Notes under the pieces: generated by a model
What the model was told of the DNA's origin: nothing
Seen by the model: only the letters and a program-made list of their open reading frames with translations
The model's database searches: none
Shown: positions 1 through 6,802 of the stretch, one piece after another
Numbering within the stretch: position 1 is the first letter of the stretch
How the letters are laid out: each line of letters opens with the position of its first letter
Position numbers and translations under genes: made by a program
Assembly (NCBI GenBank): GCA_000824825.2
Contig: LM655200.1
Location: 113,748-157,825, forward strand
Origin: Mesorhizobium sp. ORS 3324
Lineage (GTDB): Bacteria; Pseudomonadota; Alphaproteobacteria; Rhizobiales; Rhizobiaceae
Length of the DNA stretch: 44,078 nucleotides
Direction of reading: 5' to 3'

Positions 1-109
1 TTTCCTGGAATTGCTCTAGGGGCGGCGGTTACGCCCGGATCGAATTTCCCGCGATTGTCAGTCCCCTCGCAATTGTCAGTCCCAAGAGCCTGTGCGAACC
101 GCGGCAGTG
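1..109. other. Window edge, no gene recognised
   Basis: This short stretch lies beyond the stop codon of the ABC exporter. The only visible structure is a 12-nt direct repeat (ATTGTCAGTCCC) at about 54-65 and 72-83. No terminator with a T-run is evident. Part of the region may belong to a gene outside the window. Confidence 0.4.
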
Positions 110-1996
110 TCATTCGGCAGCCATCTCGGATTGAGCCGCCGATGCCCTGGCGTCGGCCTCGGCCGGCGCGTCGTCCAGCAGGAAGCCGCCGGACTGGCGC
201 TGCCAGAGTTGGGCATAGAGCCCGCCCTTCGCGACGAGTTCCTCATGCGACCCTTCCTCGATGACACGGCCCTTGTCCAGGACGACGAGCCTGTCCATCG
301 CAGCGATGGTCGACAGCCGGTGCGCGATGGCGATCACGGTCTTGCCCTGCATCAGCTTGTAGAGGTTCTCCTGGATCGCCGCCTCGGCTTCCGAATCGAG
401 CGCCGAGGTCGCCTCGTCGAGGATAAGGATCGGCGCGTCCTTCAGCATAACGCGGGCAATGGCGATGCGCTGCCGCTGGCCGCCGGACAATTTGACGCCC
501 CGGTCGCCGACATGGGCGTCGAATCCCTTGCGGCCGTTGTGGTCCGAAAGCCCGCCGATGAATTCCAGCGCCTCCGCCCGCCGCGCCGCCTCGAGCAGCA
601 GCTCGTCGGTCGCGTCAGGTCGGCCGTATAGGATGTTGTCGCGCACCGAGCGGTGCAGCAGCGAGGTGTCCTGCGTCACCATGCCGATCTGCGCGCGCAG
701 CGAATCCTGCGTCACCGCGGCGATCTCCTGGCCGTCGATCAGGATCCGGCCGCTTTCCAGGTCGTAGAAGCGCAGCAGCAGGTTGACCAGCGTCGACTTG
801 CCGGCGCCGGAACGGCCGACGATGCCGACCTTCTCGCCGGGTCTGACGGTGAGTGACAGGTTCTCGATGACGCCCTTCTGCCTGCCGTAATGGAAGCGGA
901 TGTCCTCGAAGCGAATCTCGCCGCGGGTGACGGCGATGTCCTTGGCCCCCGGCCTGTCCTCGACCAGGCGCGGCAGCGAGATCGACTGGATGCCGTCCTG
1001 CACCGTGCCGATATTCTCGAACAGGCCCGACATCTCCCACATGATCCACTGCGACATGCCCCACATGCGCAGCACCAGGCCGATGACCACGGCGACGGCG
1101 CCGATCGTCACCGCTTCGCCGAGCCACAGCCACAGCGAGATCGCCGTCACGGAGAACAGGAGCAGCGAATTCAGGATGTAGAGCATCCCGTATAGCTGCG
1201 TCACCAGCCGCATCGAGCGGTAGACCGTATCGAGGAAGCTTCCCATGCCTTCCTTGGCGAAGGCCGCCTCGCGGCGGGCGTGGGAAAACAGCTTCACCGT
1301 CTGGATGTTGGTGTAGCTGTCGACGACACGGCCGGTCATGGTCGAGCGCGCGTTGGCCTGCTCCTCGCCGACCTTGCCCAGCCGCGGAATGAAATAGCGC
1401 AGCAGCCCGATATAGCCGACCAGCCAGACGGCAAGCGGCGCCGCCAGCCGCAAGTCTGCCGAGCCGACGATGAACAGCATGCCGAGGAAATAGACGATGA
1501 CGTAGTTGAGGACATCGATCAGCTTGATCACGCATTCGCGTACCGCGAGCGCTGTCTGCATCAGCTTGGTGGCGATGCGGCCGGCGAATTCATCCTGATA
1601 GAAGGTCATGGACTGCTTGAGCAGGTAGCGATGCACCTGCCAGCGTATGCGCATGGGATAGTTGCCCATCAGCGTCTGCTGGTTGAGCAGCGAATGCAGC
1701 CAGACCGTGCCCGGCAGCGCGAACAGCACGACGAAAGCCATGCCGGCAAGCTTCCAGCTCTCGGTTTGCAGGAAGGTTTCGCGGTTCTGCGCCGACAGCC
1801 AATCGACGATGCGCCCCATGAACCCGAACATCCAGACTTCAGTGAAGGCGATCGCCGTCACCAGCACCGCGTCGAGGAGGATGTAGGGCCAGGCGCCGCG
1901 CGTGTAATGCACGCAGAAGGCGATCAGCGTCCTCGGCGGCTCGACCGGCTCCGCGGCGGGAAACGGATCGAGCCTCTTTTCAAACCAGCGGAACAT
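110..1996 (-). CDS. ABC exporter, fused membrane and ATPase half-transporter
   Basis: This 628-residue protein has the type I exporter (ABCB/MsbA-like) layout. A six-helix membrane domain spans roughly residues 35-330 and a C-terminal ATPase domain follows. The ATPase carries Walker A GRSGAGKST (Lys about 400), the signature LSGGQRQRIAIAR, Walker B ILILDEATSALD (Asp527, Glu528) and the switch His in IAHRLST, so it should be active. Proteins of this class work as homo- or heterodimers in the inner membrane and export lipids, peptides or drugs. The substrate cannot be read from the sequence. No partner half-transporter is adjacent, so a homodimer is likely. The ATG at 1996 is the first in frame and the length is normal for the family. 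The gene behind it (2023-2625) runs in the same direction only 26 nt upstream, so the two may be co-transcribed. Confidence 0.95.
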   Translation of the reverse strand: MFRWFEKRLDPFPAAEPVEPPRTLIAFCVHYTRGAWPYILLDAVLVTAIAFTEVWMFGFMGRIVDWLSAQNRETFLQTESWKLAGMAFVVLFALPGTVWLHSLLNQQTLMGNYPMRIRWQVHRYLLKQSMTFYQDEFAGRIATKLMQTALAVRECVIKLIDVLNYVIVYFLGMLFIVGSADLRLAAPLAVWLVGYIGLLRYFIPRLGKVGEEQANARSTMTGRVVDSYTNIQTVKLFSHARREAAFAKEGMGSFLDTVYRSMRLVTQLYGMLYILNSLLLFSVTAISLWLWLGEAVTIGAVAVVIGLVLRMWGMSQWIMWEMSGLFENIGTVQDGIQSISLPRLVEDRPGAKDIAVTRGEIRFEDIRFHYGRQKGVIENLSLTVRPGEKVGIVGRSGAGKSTLVNLLLRFYDLESGRILIDGQEIAAVTQDSLRAQIGMVTQDTSLLHRSVRDNILYGRPDATDELLLEAARRAEALEFIGGLSDHNGRKGFDAHVGDRGVKLSGGQRQRIAIARVMLKDAPILILDEATSALDSEAEAAIQENLYKLMQGKTVIAIAHRLSTIAAMDRLVVLDKGRVIEEGSHEELVAKGGLYAQLWQRQSGGFLLDDAPAEADARASAAQSEMAAE

Positions 1997-2022
1997 TAGC
2001 GGGCACTCGGCTGTCTATGCGC

Positions 2023-2625
2023 TCACGCGGCGCGGGATTGATGGATAGGATTCCTCGGCCGCGCGCCGCCGCGGGCCGGCGATACGGGCTCATCCGCATC
2101 GCTGCCCCTGCTTCGCGCAATATAGGGTGTCGAGGGCTTTTCGCCGACAGGCTCGCCGGAGGATCCTGACGGCCCCGAACTTCCTGACGACAAGCTGTCG
2201 CCAGCCCGCGCTTTCTCGCCCGGCCGGAACAGCCTTGCGACACGGCGCACCAGCGAAGGCCGGCTGTGGTCGGGCACGGCGCGCGAGAAGTCGACATCCG
2301 GCAGCATGCCGCGATGCGGACGCCGGCGCTCCTCGGCATGTACCGCCGACGAGTAGGTCTCGCCGATCAGCAGCGCCCAGGTCGCCATCTTGCGCTCGTG
2401 CAGGCTTCTCGAGCCGGGTACTCTGAATGGATCGAACATCGGTGCGTCCTCCATGTGCAAATGCGTTAAAAACGGTGATGCGGATTCGACCTCCGGCATT
2501 CGGCCGGAGGCACGCAACGCCTCGGTCAGGACACGACGAAAAGCGTCGGTCTCGACACGACGACAAACGTCGGTCTCGACACGTTCAGCTGAGGCACGGC
2601 GCCCCTTTGGCAGTTTGAAAAACAT
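2023..2625 (-). CDS. Hypothetical protein with N-terminal tandem octapeptide
   Basis: This 200-residue protein is not recognised. The ATG at 2625 follows an AAGGAA ribosome-binding site seven bases upstream. The N-terminus holds three degenerate copies of an eight-residue unit (RVETDxxR), encoded by a 24-bp tandem repeat. The middle (about residues 63-105, starting MFDPFRVPGSRS) looks like ordinary globular protein. The C-terminal third is rich in Ser, Gly, Pro and Arg and is probably disordered. There is no signal peptide or membrane segment. An internal ATG at the MFDPFR segment could be the true start, in which case the repeat would lie in the leader. The ABC exporter follows 26 nt downstream on the same strand. 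Confidence 0.6.
   Translation of the reverse strand: MFFKLPKGRRASAERVETDVCRRVETDAFRRVLTEALRASGRMPEVESASPFLTHLHMEDAPMFDPFRVPGSRSLHERKMATWALLIGETYSSAVHAEERRRPHRGMLPDVDFSRAVPDHSRPSLVRRVARLFRPGEKARAGDSLSSGSSGPSGSSGEPVGEKPSTPYIARSRGSDADEPVSPARGGARPRNPIHQSRAA
2523..2594 (-). repeat. 24-bp tandem repeat, three copies, in frame
   Basis: Three consecutive 24-bp units (2523-2546, 2547-2570, 2571-2594) share the core CGGTCTCGACACG. The first two units differ at only a few positions and the third diverges at its end. Because 24 is a multiple of three, copy changes keep the reading frame of the surrounding hypothetical gene and add or remove eight residues. Confidence 0.8.
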
Positions 2626-2690
2626 CGCAAGATTCCTTCGAAGCCGAAAACTGGGTCCGGCGGGAATCGGTGCGATGAGGCCTTAAAGTG

Positions 2691-2783
2691 TCAGAAGAAT
2701 CGTCGTACCGAAACCGCCATTGGGCATACTGGAGCCCCGGAGAGGAGCTGCCCGGAGAGGAGCTGAGTGTGCATGGTCATCAT
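2691..2783 (-). CDS. Possible 30-residue peptide ORF
   Basis: This short reading frame starts with ATG-ATG-ACC-ATG and has a very strong ribosome-binding site (AAGGAGGGGG) just upstream. It encodes 30 residues including a direct repeat, QLLSGQLLSG, encoded by a 15-bp tandem duplication. It sits upstream of the 200-residue gene on the same strand and could be a leader peptide or a small independent protein. No homologue is recognised. The main support is the ribosome-binding site. Confidence 0.35.
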   Translation of the reverse strand: MMTMHTQLLSGQLLSGAPVCPMAVSVRRFF

Positions 2784-2923
2784 GTGGTCCCCCTCCTTCG
2801 GTTCGGGTTGACGATGGGTGGCATATACTCGACTTCGCAGAAAATGGCCACCCGCCAGTCCAGAATTCGCCAAAAGCTGGAGAGGCCTGTGGCCGATCTG
2901 CCACTTATTAGCAGGATGCGGAA

Positions 2924-3382
2924 ATGAACGACCGTCTCCGCATCGCGCTCTACCAGCCGGATATAGCCGGCAACACCGGGACAATCCTGCGCCTCGCCGC
3001 CTGCCTCGATCTTGGTGTCGACATCATCGAGCCGGCCGGCTTCCCGCTCTCCGACAGGGCGCTCAAACGGGCCGGCATGGACTACCTCGAAATGGCGGCG
3101 CTTTCCCGCCATGCCGACTGGCACGCCTTCGAGGAATGGCGCAGGGCGAACGCCCGGCGCCTTGTGCTGCTCAGCACCAAGGCCGCGACCGCCTATACGG
3201 ACTTCGCTTTCGCCGCCGGCGACATCATTCTGTTCGGCCGTGAGTCCGCCGGCGTGCCGGAAGATGTCCACCAGGCGGCGGATGCGCGACTGACCATTCC
3301 GATGCGGCCGGGCGCGCGCAGCATCAATGTTGCGCTGTCCGCCGCCATGGTCGCGGGCGAAGCGCTCCGCCAGCTCGGATAG
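2924..3382 (+). CDS. trmL: tRNA (cytidine/uridine-34 2'-O)-methyltransferase TrmL
   Basis: This 152-residue SPOUT methyltransferase matches TrmL (YibK) in length and motifs. TrmL methylates the 2'-hydroxyl of the wobble base in leucine tRNAs, using S-adenosylmethionine, in the cytoplasm. Visible motifs are the N-terminal YQPDIAGNTGTILR (motif 1, with the catalytic Arg), LFGRESAGVPE (motif 2) and IPMRPGARSINVALSAA (motif 3), which together form the trefoil-knot cofactor site. The minimal form has no extra tRNA-binding domain, as is usual for TrmL. The ATG at 2924 is preceded by AGGATGCGGAA. A long antisense frame over this gene (2780-3466) is a shadow. The gene appears monocistronic, with soxR following after about 150 nt. 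Confidence 0.95.
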   Translation: MNDRLRIALYQPDIAGNTGTILRLAACLDLGVDIIEPAGFPLSDRALKRAGMDYLEMAALSRHADWHAFEEWRRANARRLVLLSTKAATAYTDFAFAAGDIILFGRESAGVPEDVHQAADARLTIPMRPGARSINVALSAAMVAGEALRQLG

Positions 3383-3494
3383 GATCCTCAGCCCCTCGCC
3401 CCGGTCGCGTAGGACCTCCACTTGAGGCGTCATTCTCGCCCAGGCGCACATCGCCTTCTCCATCAATTGCCTTGTCGGGATATCCTCGCTACAA

Positions 3495-3512
3495 GCTCAA
3501 CCTAACTTGAGG
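3495..3512. promoter_or_regulatory. SoxR operator upstream of soxR
   Basis: This 18-bp dyad matches the known SoxR box consensus (CCTCAAGTTAACTTGAGG) at 15 of 18 positions by my alignment. The arms CTCAA and TTGAG are intact. It lies 18 bp before the soxR ATG at 3531, which suggests that SoxR controls its own transcription. No divergent gene starts here, so no other local target is visible. Confidence 0.75.
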
Positions 3513-3530
3513 TCAAGCGGAAATGTACGA

Positions 3531-4025
3531 ATGGCTCCGGTAAGGGAACTGACGGTTGGTCAGGTGGCGATGCGCAGCGGCGTGGCGGTATCGGCGCTGC
3601 ATTTCTACGAGGCGCGCGGGCTGATCCGCAGCCATCGCACGGCGGGCAACCAGCGGCGCTACAGCCGCGACGTGCTGCGGCGCGTGGCGATCATCCGCGT
3701 CGCCCAGGAGGTCGGCATCTCGCTGGCCGAGATCGCCGCCGCTTTCCAGTCTCTGCCCGAGGGACGCACGCCGACGCGCGAGGATTGGAATCTGCTTTCA
3801 ACGGCTTGGCGCGACGGGCTCGACCATAAGATCAGCCAGTTGAAGAAGCTGCGCGACGGGCTGACCGACTGCATCGGCTGCGGCTGCATGTCGATCGACA
3901 AGTGTCCGCTGAGGAACAGGGAGGACCGACTGGCCAGGGAGGGTACCGGGGCCAGGCGGCTGGTTCTTCCTTCTCCCTGTTCACGGGGAGAAGGTGCCCG
4001 AAGAGCGGATGAGGGGCGGCGCTGA
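3531..4025 (+). CDS. soxR: Redox-sensitive transcriptional activator SoxR
   Basis: This is a MerR-family regulator. A winged helix (residues 6-75, with SALHFYEARGLI and AGNQRRYSRDVLRR) is followed by a dimerisation helix and a [2Fe-2S] cluster site with Cys114, Cys117, Cys119 and Cys125, spaced CX2CXCX5C exactly as in SoxR. The oxidised cluster activates target promoters in response to redox-cycling compounds. The ATG at 3531 is preferred over an upstream in-frame TTG at 3507, which would lie inside the operator. The normal SoxR body ends near LAREGTGARRL. The last 20 or so residues (starting VLPSPCSRGEG) are a translation of a palindromic repeat that has replaced the original stop. The dyad at 3495-3512 suggests autoregulation. 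Confidence 0.95.
   Translation: MAPVRELTVGQVAMRSGVAVSALHFYEARGLIRSHRTAGNQRRYSRDVLRRVAIIRVAQEVGISLAEIAAAFQSLPEGRTPTREDWNLLSTAWRDGLDHKISQLKKLRDGLTDCIGCGCMSIDKCPLRNREDRLAREGTGARRLVLPSPCSRGEGARRADEGRR
3969..4023 (+). repeat. Rhizobial palindromic repeat, soxR copy
   Basis: The hairpin CCTTCTCCC-loop-GGGGAGAAGG is followed by a spacer and the tail GGATGAGGGGCGGCGC. It belongs to the same family as the repeats at 17355 and around the DUF559 cassette. It overlaps the 3' end of soxR and contributes its C-terminal codons. An inverted relative lies at 4094-4146. Confidence 0.8.
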
Positions 4026-4093
4026 CCCCGCCGACTGGCTGCCCCGGGCGACGCCAAAACCATCGTCTGGCTATGCGACAATCTCGCAAGCCG

Positions 4094-4146
4094 GCGCCGC
4101 CCCTCACCTGCCTGCCGGCATCCTCTCCCCGTAAACGGGGCGAGGA
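4094..4146 (-). repeat. Rhizobial palindromic repeat, inverted partner
   Basis: Read on the minus strand this is a palindrome with an eight-base CCGTTTACGG core, then GGATGCCGGCAGGCAGGTGAGGGGCGGCGC. That is an imperfect copy of the repeat at 3969-4023 in opposite orientation. The two copies enclose about 70 bp with no gene. The hairpin sits just past the stop codon of the 85-residue gene (4151-4408), where it could protect or end that transcript. Confidence 0.75.
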
Positions 4147-4150
4147 CATC

Positions 4151-4408
4151 CTAATCCGCCGCCGGCAGCCGTCGCATGGTGAATTCGATGACGTCGCCAG
4201 GCCGTTCGAACCAGCTTTCGATCTCGGTCCAGTAGGCCTGCTTGGGGAAACGCTCGAACCATTCCTTCGCCTTGAGGCGCGCGGCCGGGCGCGGCAGCAC
4301 GAAGGTTTCGCGCAAGAATCCGTCGCGTGGCTGTCTTTCGCGCTCGGCCCGCGAGCGCTCCAGCCTCTTCTTCAAGCCATCCAGCGGCGGTCTTGCCGGA
4401 GTGCGCAC
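4151..4408 (-). CDS. Conserved-looking 85-residue hypothetical protein
   Basis: This small basic protein is not assigned to a named family here. The GTG at 4408 is chosen because AAAGGAG lies seven bases upstream. Earlier in-frame starts would run back through hemF on the opposite strand. The N-terminal half is rich in Arg and Lys (LKKRLERSRAERERQ). The C-terminal half is aromatic-rich (AKEWFERFPKQAYWTEIESWFERPGD) and looks folded. No signal peptide or membrane helix is visible. It is divergent from hemF with about 120 nt between the starts, so the two could share a control region. No function is proposed. Confidence 0.75.
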   Translation of the reverse strand: MRTPARPPLDGLKKRLERSRAERERQPRDGFLRETFVLPRPAARLKAKEWFERFPKQAYWTEIESWFERPGDVIEFTMRRLPAAD

Positions 4409-4529
4409 GAAGGAACTCCTTTGCGCCTTGGTCAGACAGGACTTGACCCTTGCCTTTAAGAGATTAGGGATCGCGCGCAGAAAAAACGAGTCATTTGTCA
4501 GGCAAGTGGGCCTGTGACTGGAGACGGAT

Positions 4530-5441
4530 TTGGAACGACCTGACCTTCCGGTGGGGCTGCCGGCCGACATCGAGCAGAAGAAGATGAAGGCCCGCCTCTG
4601 GTTCGAAGCGCTGCGCGAGCGCATCTGCGCCACCTTCGAGCAACTCGAGCAGGAGCTACAGGGGCCTCTGTCCTCGTGGTCGCCCGGCCGTTTCGAGAAG
4701 ACGCCCTGGGAGCGAGACGAAGGCAAGGGCGGCGGCACCATGTCGATGATGCGCGGCCGCGTCTTCGAGAAGGTCGGCGTGCATACCTCGACCGTCCATG
4801 GCGAATTCTCCCCCGAATTCAGGAAGCAGATCCCAGGCGCCGAGGAGGATCCGCGCTTCTGGGCGGGCGGCATTTCGCTGATCGCCCATCCGTGGAACCC
4901 CAACGTGCCGGCCGTGCACATGAACACGCGCATGGTCGTGACCACGCGCCAGTGGTTCGGCGGCGGCGCCGACCTGACGCCGGTGCTCGACCGCCGCCGC
5001 ACCCAGGACGATGCCGACACGCTCGCCTTCCACCGCGCCATGCAGTTCGCCTGCGAGAAGAACGCTGCCGTGGCCGACTACCCGAAATTCAAGGCCTGGT
5101 GCGACGAATACTTCTTCCTGCCGCATCGCAACGAGCCGCGCGGCGTCGGCGGCATCTTTTTCGACTGGCTGCATTCGGGCGAGGACCAGGGCGGCTGGGA
5201 CGCCGATTTCAATTTCGTACAGGACGTCGGGCGCTCGTTCCTCGTCGTCTATTCCCATCTGGTGCGGAGCAATTTCAACCAGAACTGGACCGACGGCGAC
5301 CGCGAGGAACAGCTGGTCCGGCGTGGCCGTTACGTCGAGTTCAACTTGCTCCATGATCGCGGCACCATCTTCGGCCTGAAAACCGGCGGCAATGTCGCCT
5401 CGATCCTGTCCAGCATGCCGCCCGAGGTAAAGTGGCCGTAA
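4530..5441 (+). CDS. hemF: Oxygen-dependent coproporphyrinogen III oxidase
   Basis: HemF converts coproporphyrinogen III to protoporphyrinogen IX by two oxygen-dependent decarboxylations in haem synthesis. The 303-residue length is typical. Family motifs are seen in order: GGGTMSMMRGRVFEKVGV, STVHGEFSPEF, the long conserved stretch around WNPNVPAVHMNTRM, WFGGGADLTP, RGVGGIFFDWL, and the C-terminal RRGRYVEFNLLHDRGT and GLKTGGNVASILSSMPP. The start is a TTG at 4530, a few bases after GGAGACGG. No ATG upstream fits. No FNR/FixK-type box was recognised upstream. The gene stands alone, divergent from the 85-residue gene at 4151-4408. Confidence 0.96.
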   Translation: MERPDLPVGLPADIEQKKMKARLWFEALRERICATFEQLEQELQGPLSSWSPGRFEKTPWERDEGKGGGTMSMMRGRVFEKVGVHTSTVHGEFSPEFRKQIPGAEEDPRFWAGGISLIAHPWNPNVPAVHMNTRMVVTTRQWFGGGADLTPVLDRRRTQDDADTLAFHRAMQFACEKNAAVADYPKFKAWCDEYFFLPHRNEPRGVGGIFFDWLHSGEDQGGWDADFNFVQDVGRSFLVVYSHLVRSNFNQNWTDGDREEQLVRRGRYVEFNLLHDRGTIFGLKTGGNVASILSSMPPEVKWP

Positions 5442-5665
5442 GAATCCGGTTAGCGGAAGGCTGGCCGTATTGTCCCATTCGAAGATGGTGAAGAGCGAAC
5501 GGTCGCCCGGCGTCGATGCAACCGAAACCGCAAGTGTGTGTTATGGTAGTCCAACTGAGCAATTCCAGGAACGTGCGCAGCGGTTTCCCATGCGGAATTG
5601 CTTAAAAAACAAGCACATGGAACGGAAGTCCAAACCGAGCCGCGCCAACGAGGAAAGGAACGACC

Positions 5666-5851
5666 ATGAAGGAATTCCAATGCGGAACACTCGTTCCGGG
5701 CTGTGACTGGCACACGCGCGCAGAAGAAGAAGCGGAGGTCATGCGCCGCGCCGTCGAGCATCTGCGTGAAACGCATGGCGAAACGATCATTCGCGAGACG
5801 ATGATCGAGGCGATTCGCTCGCGCATCCAGAAGGTCCGTGACGCTGCCTGA
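5666..5851 (+). CDS. DUF1059-family small protein
   Basis: This 61-residue protein matches the DUF1059 pattern. The N-terminus is MKEFQCGTLVPGCDW, with two Cys flanking a turn, followed by an acidic helix, EEEAEVMRRAVEHLRETHG, and a final helical segment. The ATG at 5666 has AGGAAAGGA upstream. Proteins of this family are small, soluble and of unknown role; the paired cysteines suggest a metal or redox function, which is inference. A perfect-stem terminator follows 48 nt after the stop, so this is a single-gene transcript. Confidence 0.88.
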   Translation: MKEFQCGTLVPGCDWHTRAEEEAEVMRRAVEHLRETHGETIIRETMIEAIRSRIQKVRDAA

Positions 5852-5899
5852 GGCGTCAGCCAACTCCGGGATTCCGCACGACACAATCGACAAGGCATC

Positions 5900-5935
5900 G
5901 AGCGGGATGCTGAATCCGGCGCATCCCGCTCTTTT
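5900..5935 (+). terminator. Rho-independent terminator after the DUF1059 gene
   Basis: An 11-bp perfect stem (GAGCGGGATGC with GCATCCCGCTC) and a 10-nt loop are followed directly by TTTT. Confidence 0.9.
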
Positions 5936-6136
5936 CGCGACGATCTGCTCCGATCGCCGGCAAGCAGCCTTGCCGGCGAATTCAAGCAAAAACTTATATT
6001 CGTACCGGCCGGGATAACCCCGCGGTAACAGTCTCCATGCGAACGTCAGGCGCATGATCCGGCCATGGCGGCTGCCCGAGGAGCCGTTCGCCATGAAAAG
6101 GCGCGTCCGGATCCGATGGGACGAGGTGCTTCGCGC

Positions 6137-6715
6137 ATGCGCGAAAGGTCCGACAATCGAGACGGTTTTGGTGCAGCGGTGCTCCTGCTATGCGCATGCC
6201 TTGGTGTCGCGCCGGCGATGGCCCAGGAAATGACCACGTCGATTGTCGATATCCACCAGGGGTCTTGGCTCAGCGACCGCGCCAGAGGCCTCGGCGCTGG
6301 CGGCTATGAGCTACAGGACGGAAGCTGGGTCTCGTTCAATCGCTGGTACCACAGCAATTGGGTCGACATGCACGTCGATTTTCTCACGCAGCTTACCGAA
6401 AACAGCGGCATTCTGTGGGGGTTCGGGACCGGGGAACAAGCCGAGAAGTACCGCATTGCGCCCAGCCTCAAGCTCGGTTTCCTCACCCAGACCCATCCAA
6501 GCCTGAACAGCACACTATCTCTTTCGGTTACCTCGACCTTCGGCGGCAATCTGACCGAAAAGCCTTGCGTGGCCGACTACGGGGATCTGGGCACCTATAG
6601 CGTCAACTGCCGGCTCGCCGCCGGCGAGACGGCGCCTGAGGAAACGCTGAAATATCTGGTTAACGCTACACCCGAAAGGCTGCGCCTGTGGCTCAATTAC
6701 CGTGTTACTTTCTGA
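6137..6715 (+). CDS. Secreted hypothetical protein
   Basis: This protein of about 192 residues has a clear Sec signal peptide (hydrophobic AAVLLLCACLGVAPAMA, cleavage before QEM). The mature part is rich in Trp, Tyr, Ser and alternating polar/hydrophobic residues (GSWVSFNRWYHSNWVDMHVDFLTQL), and it ends LWLNYRVTF with a C-terminal Phe. That pattern is typical of small outer-membrane beta-barrels, though this is inference. Two Cys (CVADYGDLGTYSVNC) could form a disulfide. The ATG at 6137 places the signal peptide sensibly and has GAGG ten bases upstream. In-frame starts at 6065 and 6116 would add a charged leader. The subtilisin-like gene follows 87 nt downstream on the same strand. Confidence 0.7.
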   Translation: MRERSDNRDGFGAAVLLLCACLGVAPAMAQEMTTSIVDIHQGSWLSDRARGLGAGGYELQDGSWVSFNRWYHSNWVDMHVDFLTQLTENSGILWGFGTGEQAEKYRIAPSLKLGFLTQTHPSLNSTLSLSVTSTFGGNLTEKPCVADYGDLGTYSVNCRLAAGETAPEETLKYLVNATPERLRLWLNYRVTF

Positions 6716-6802
6716 TCCCCGGGATGCCGTGCATGAGAAATCTTCCTGCTCCCGAACTTCGCGATCGTCCATCCTCGTTCCTGCTTGACCGGGAGTAAGA
6801 CC

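Noticed and set aside
2780..3466. Long minus-strand frame over trmL
   Set aside because: It is the antisense of a well-supported gene with intact motifs, and its translation has no recognisable domain.
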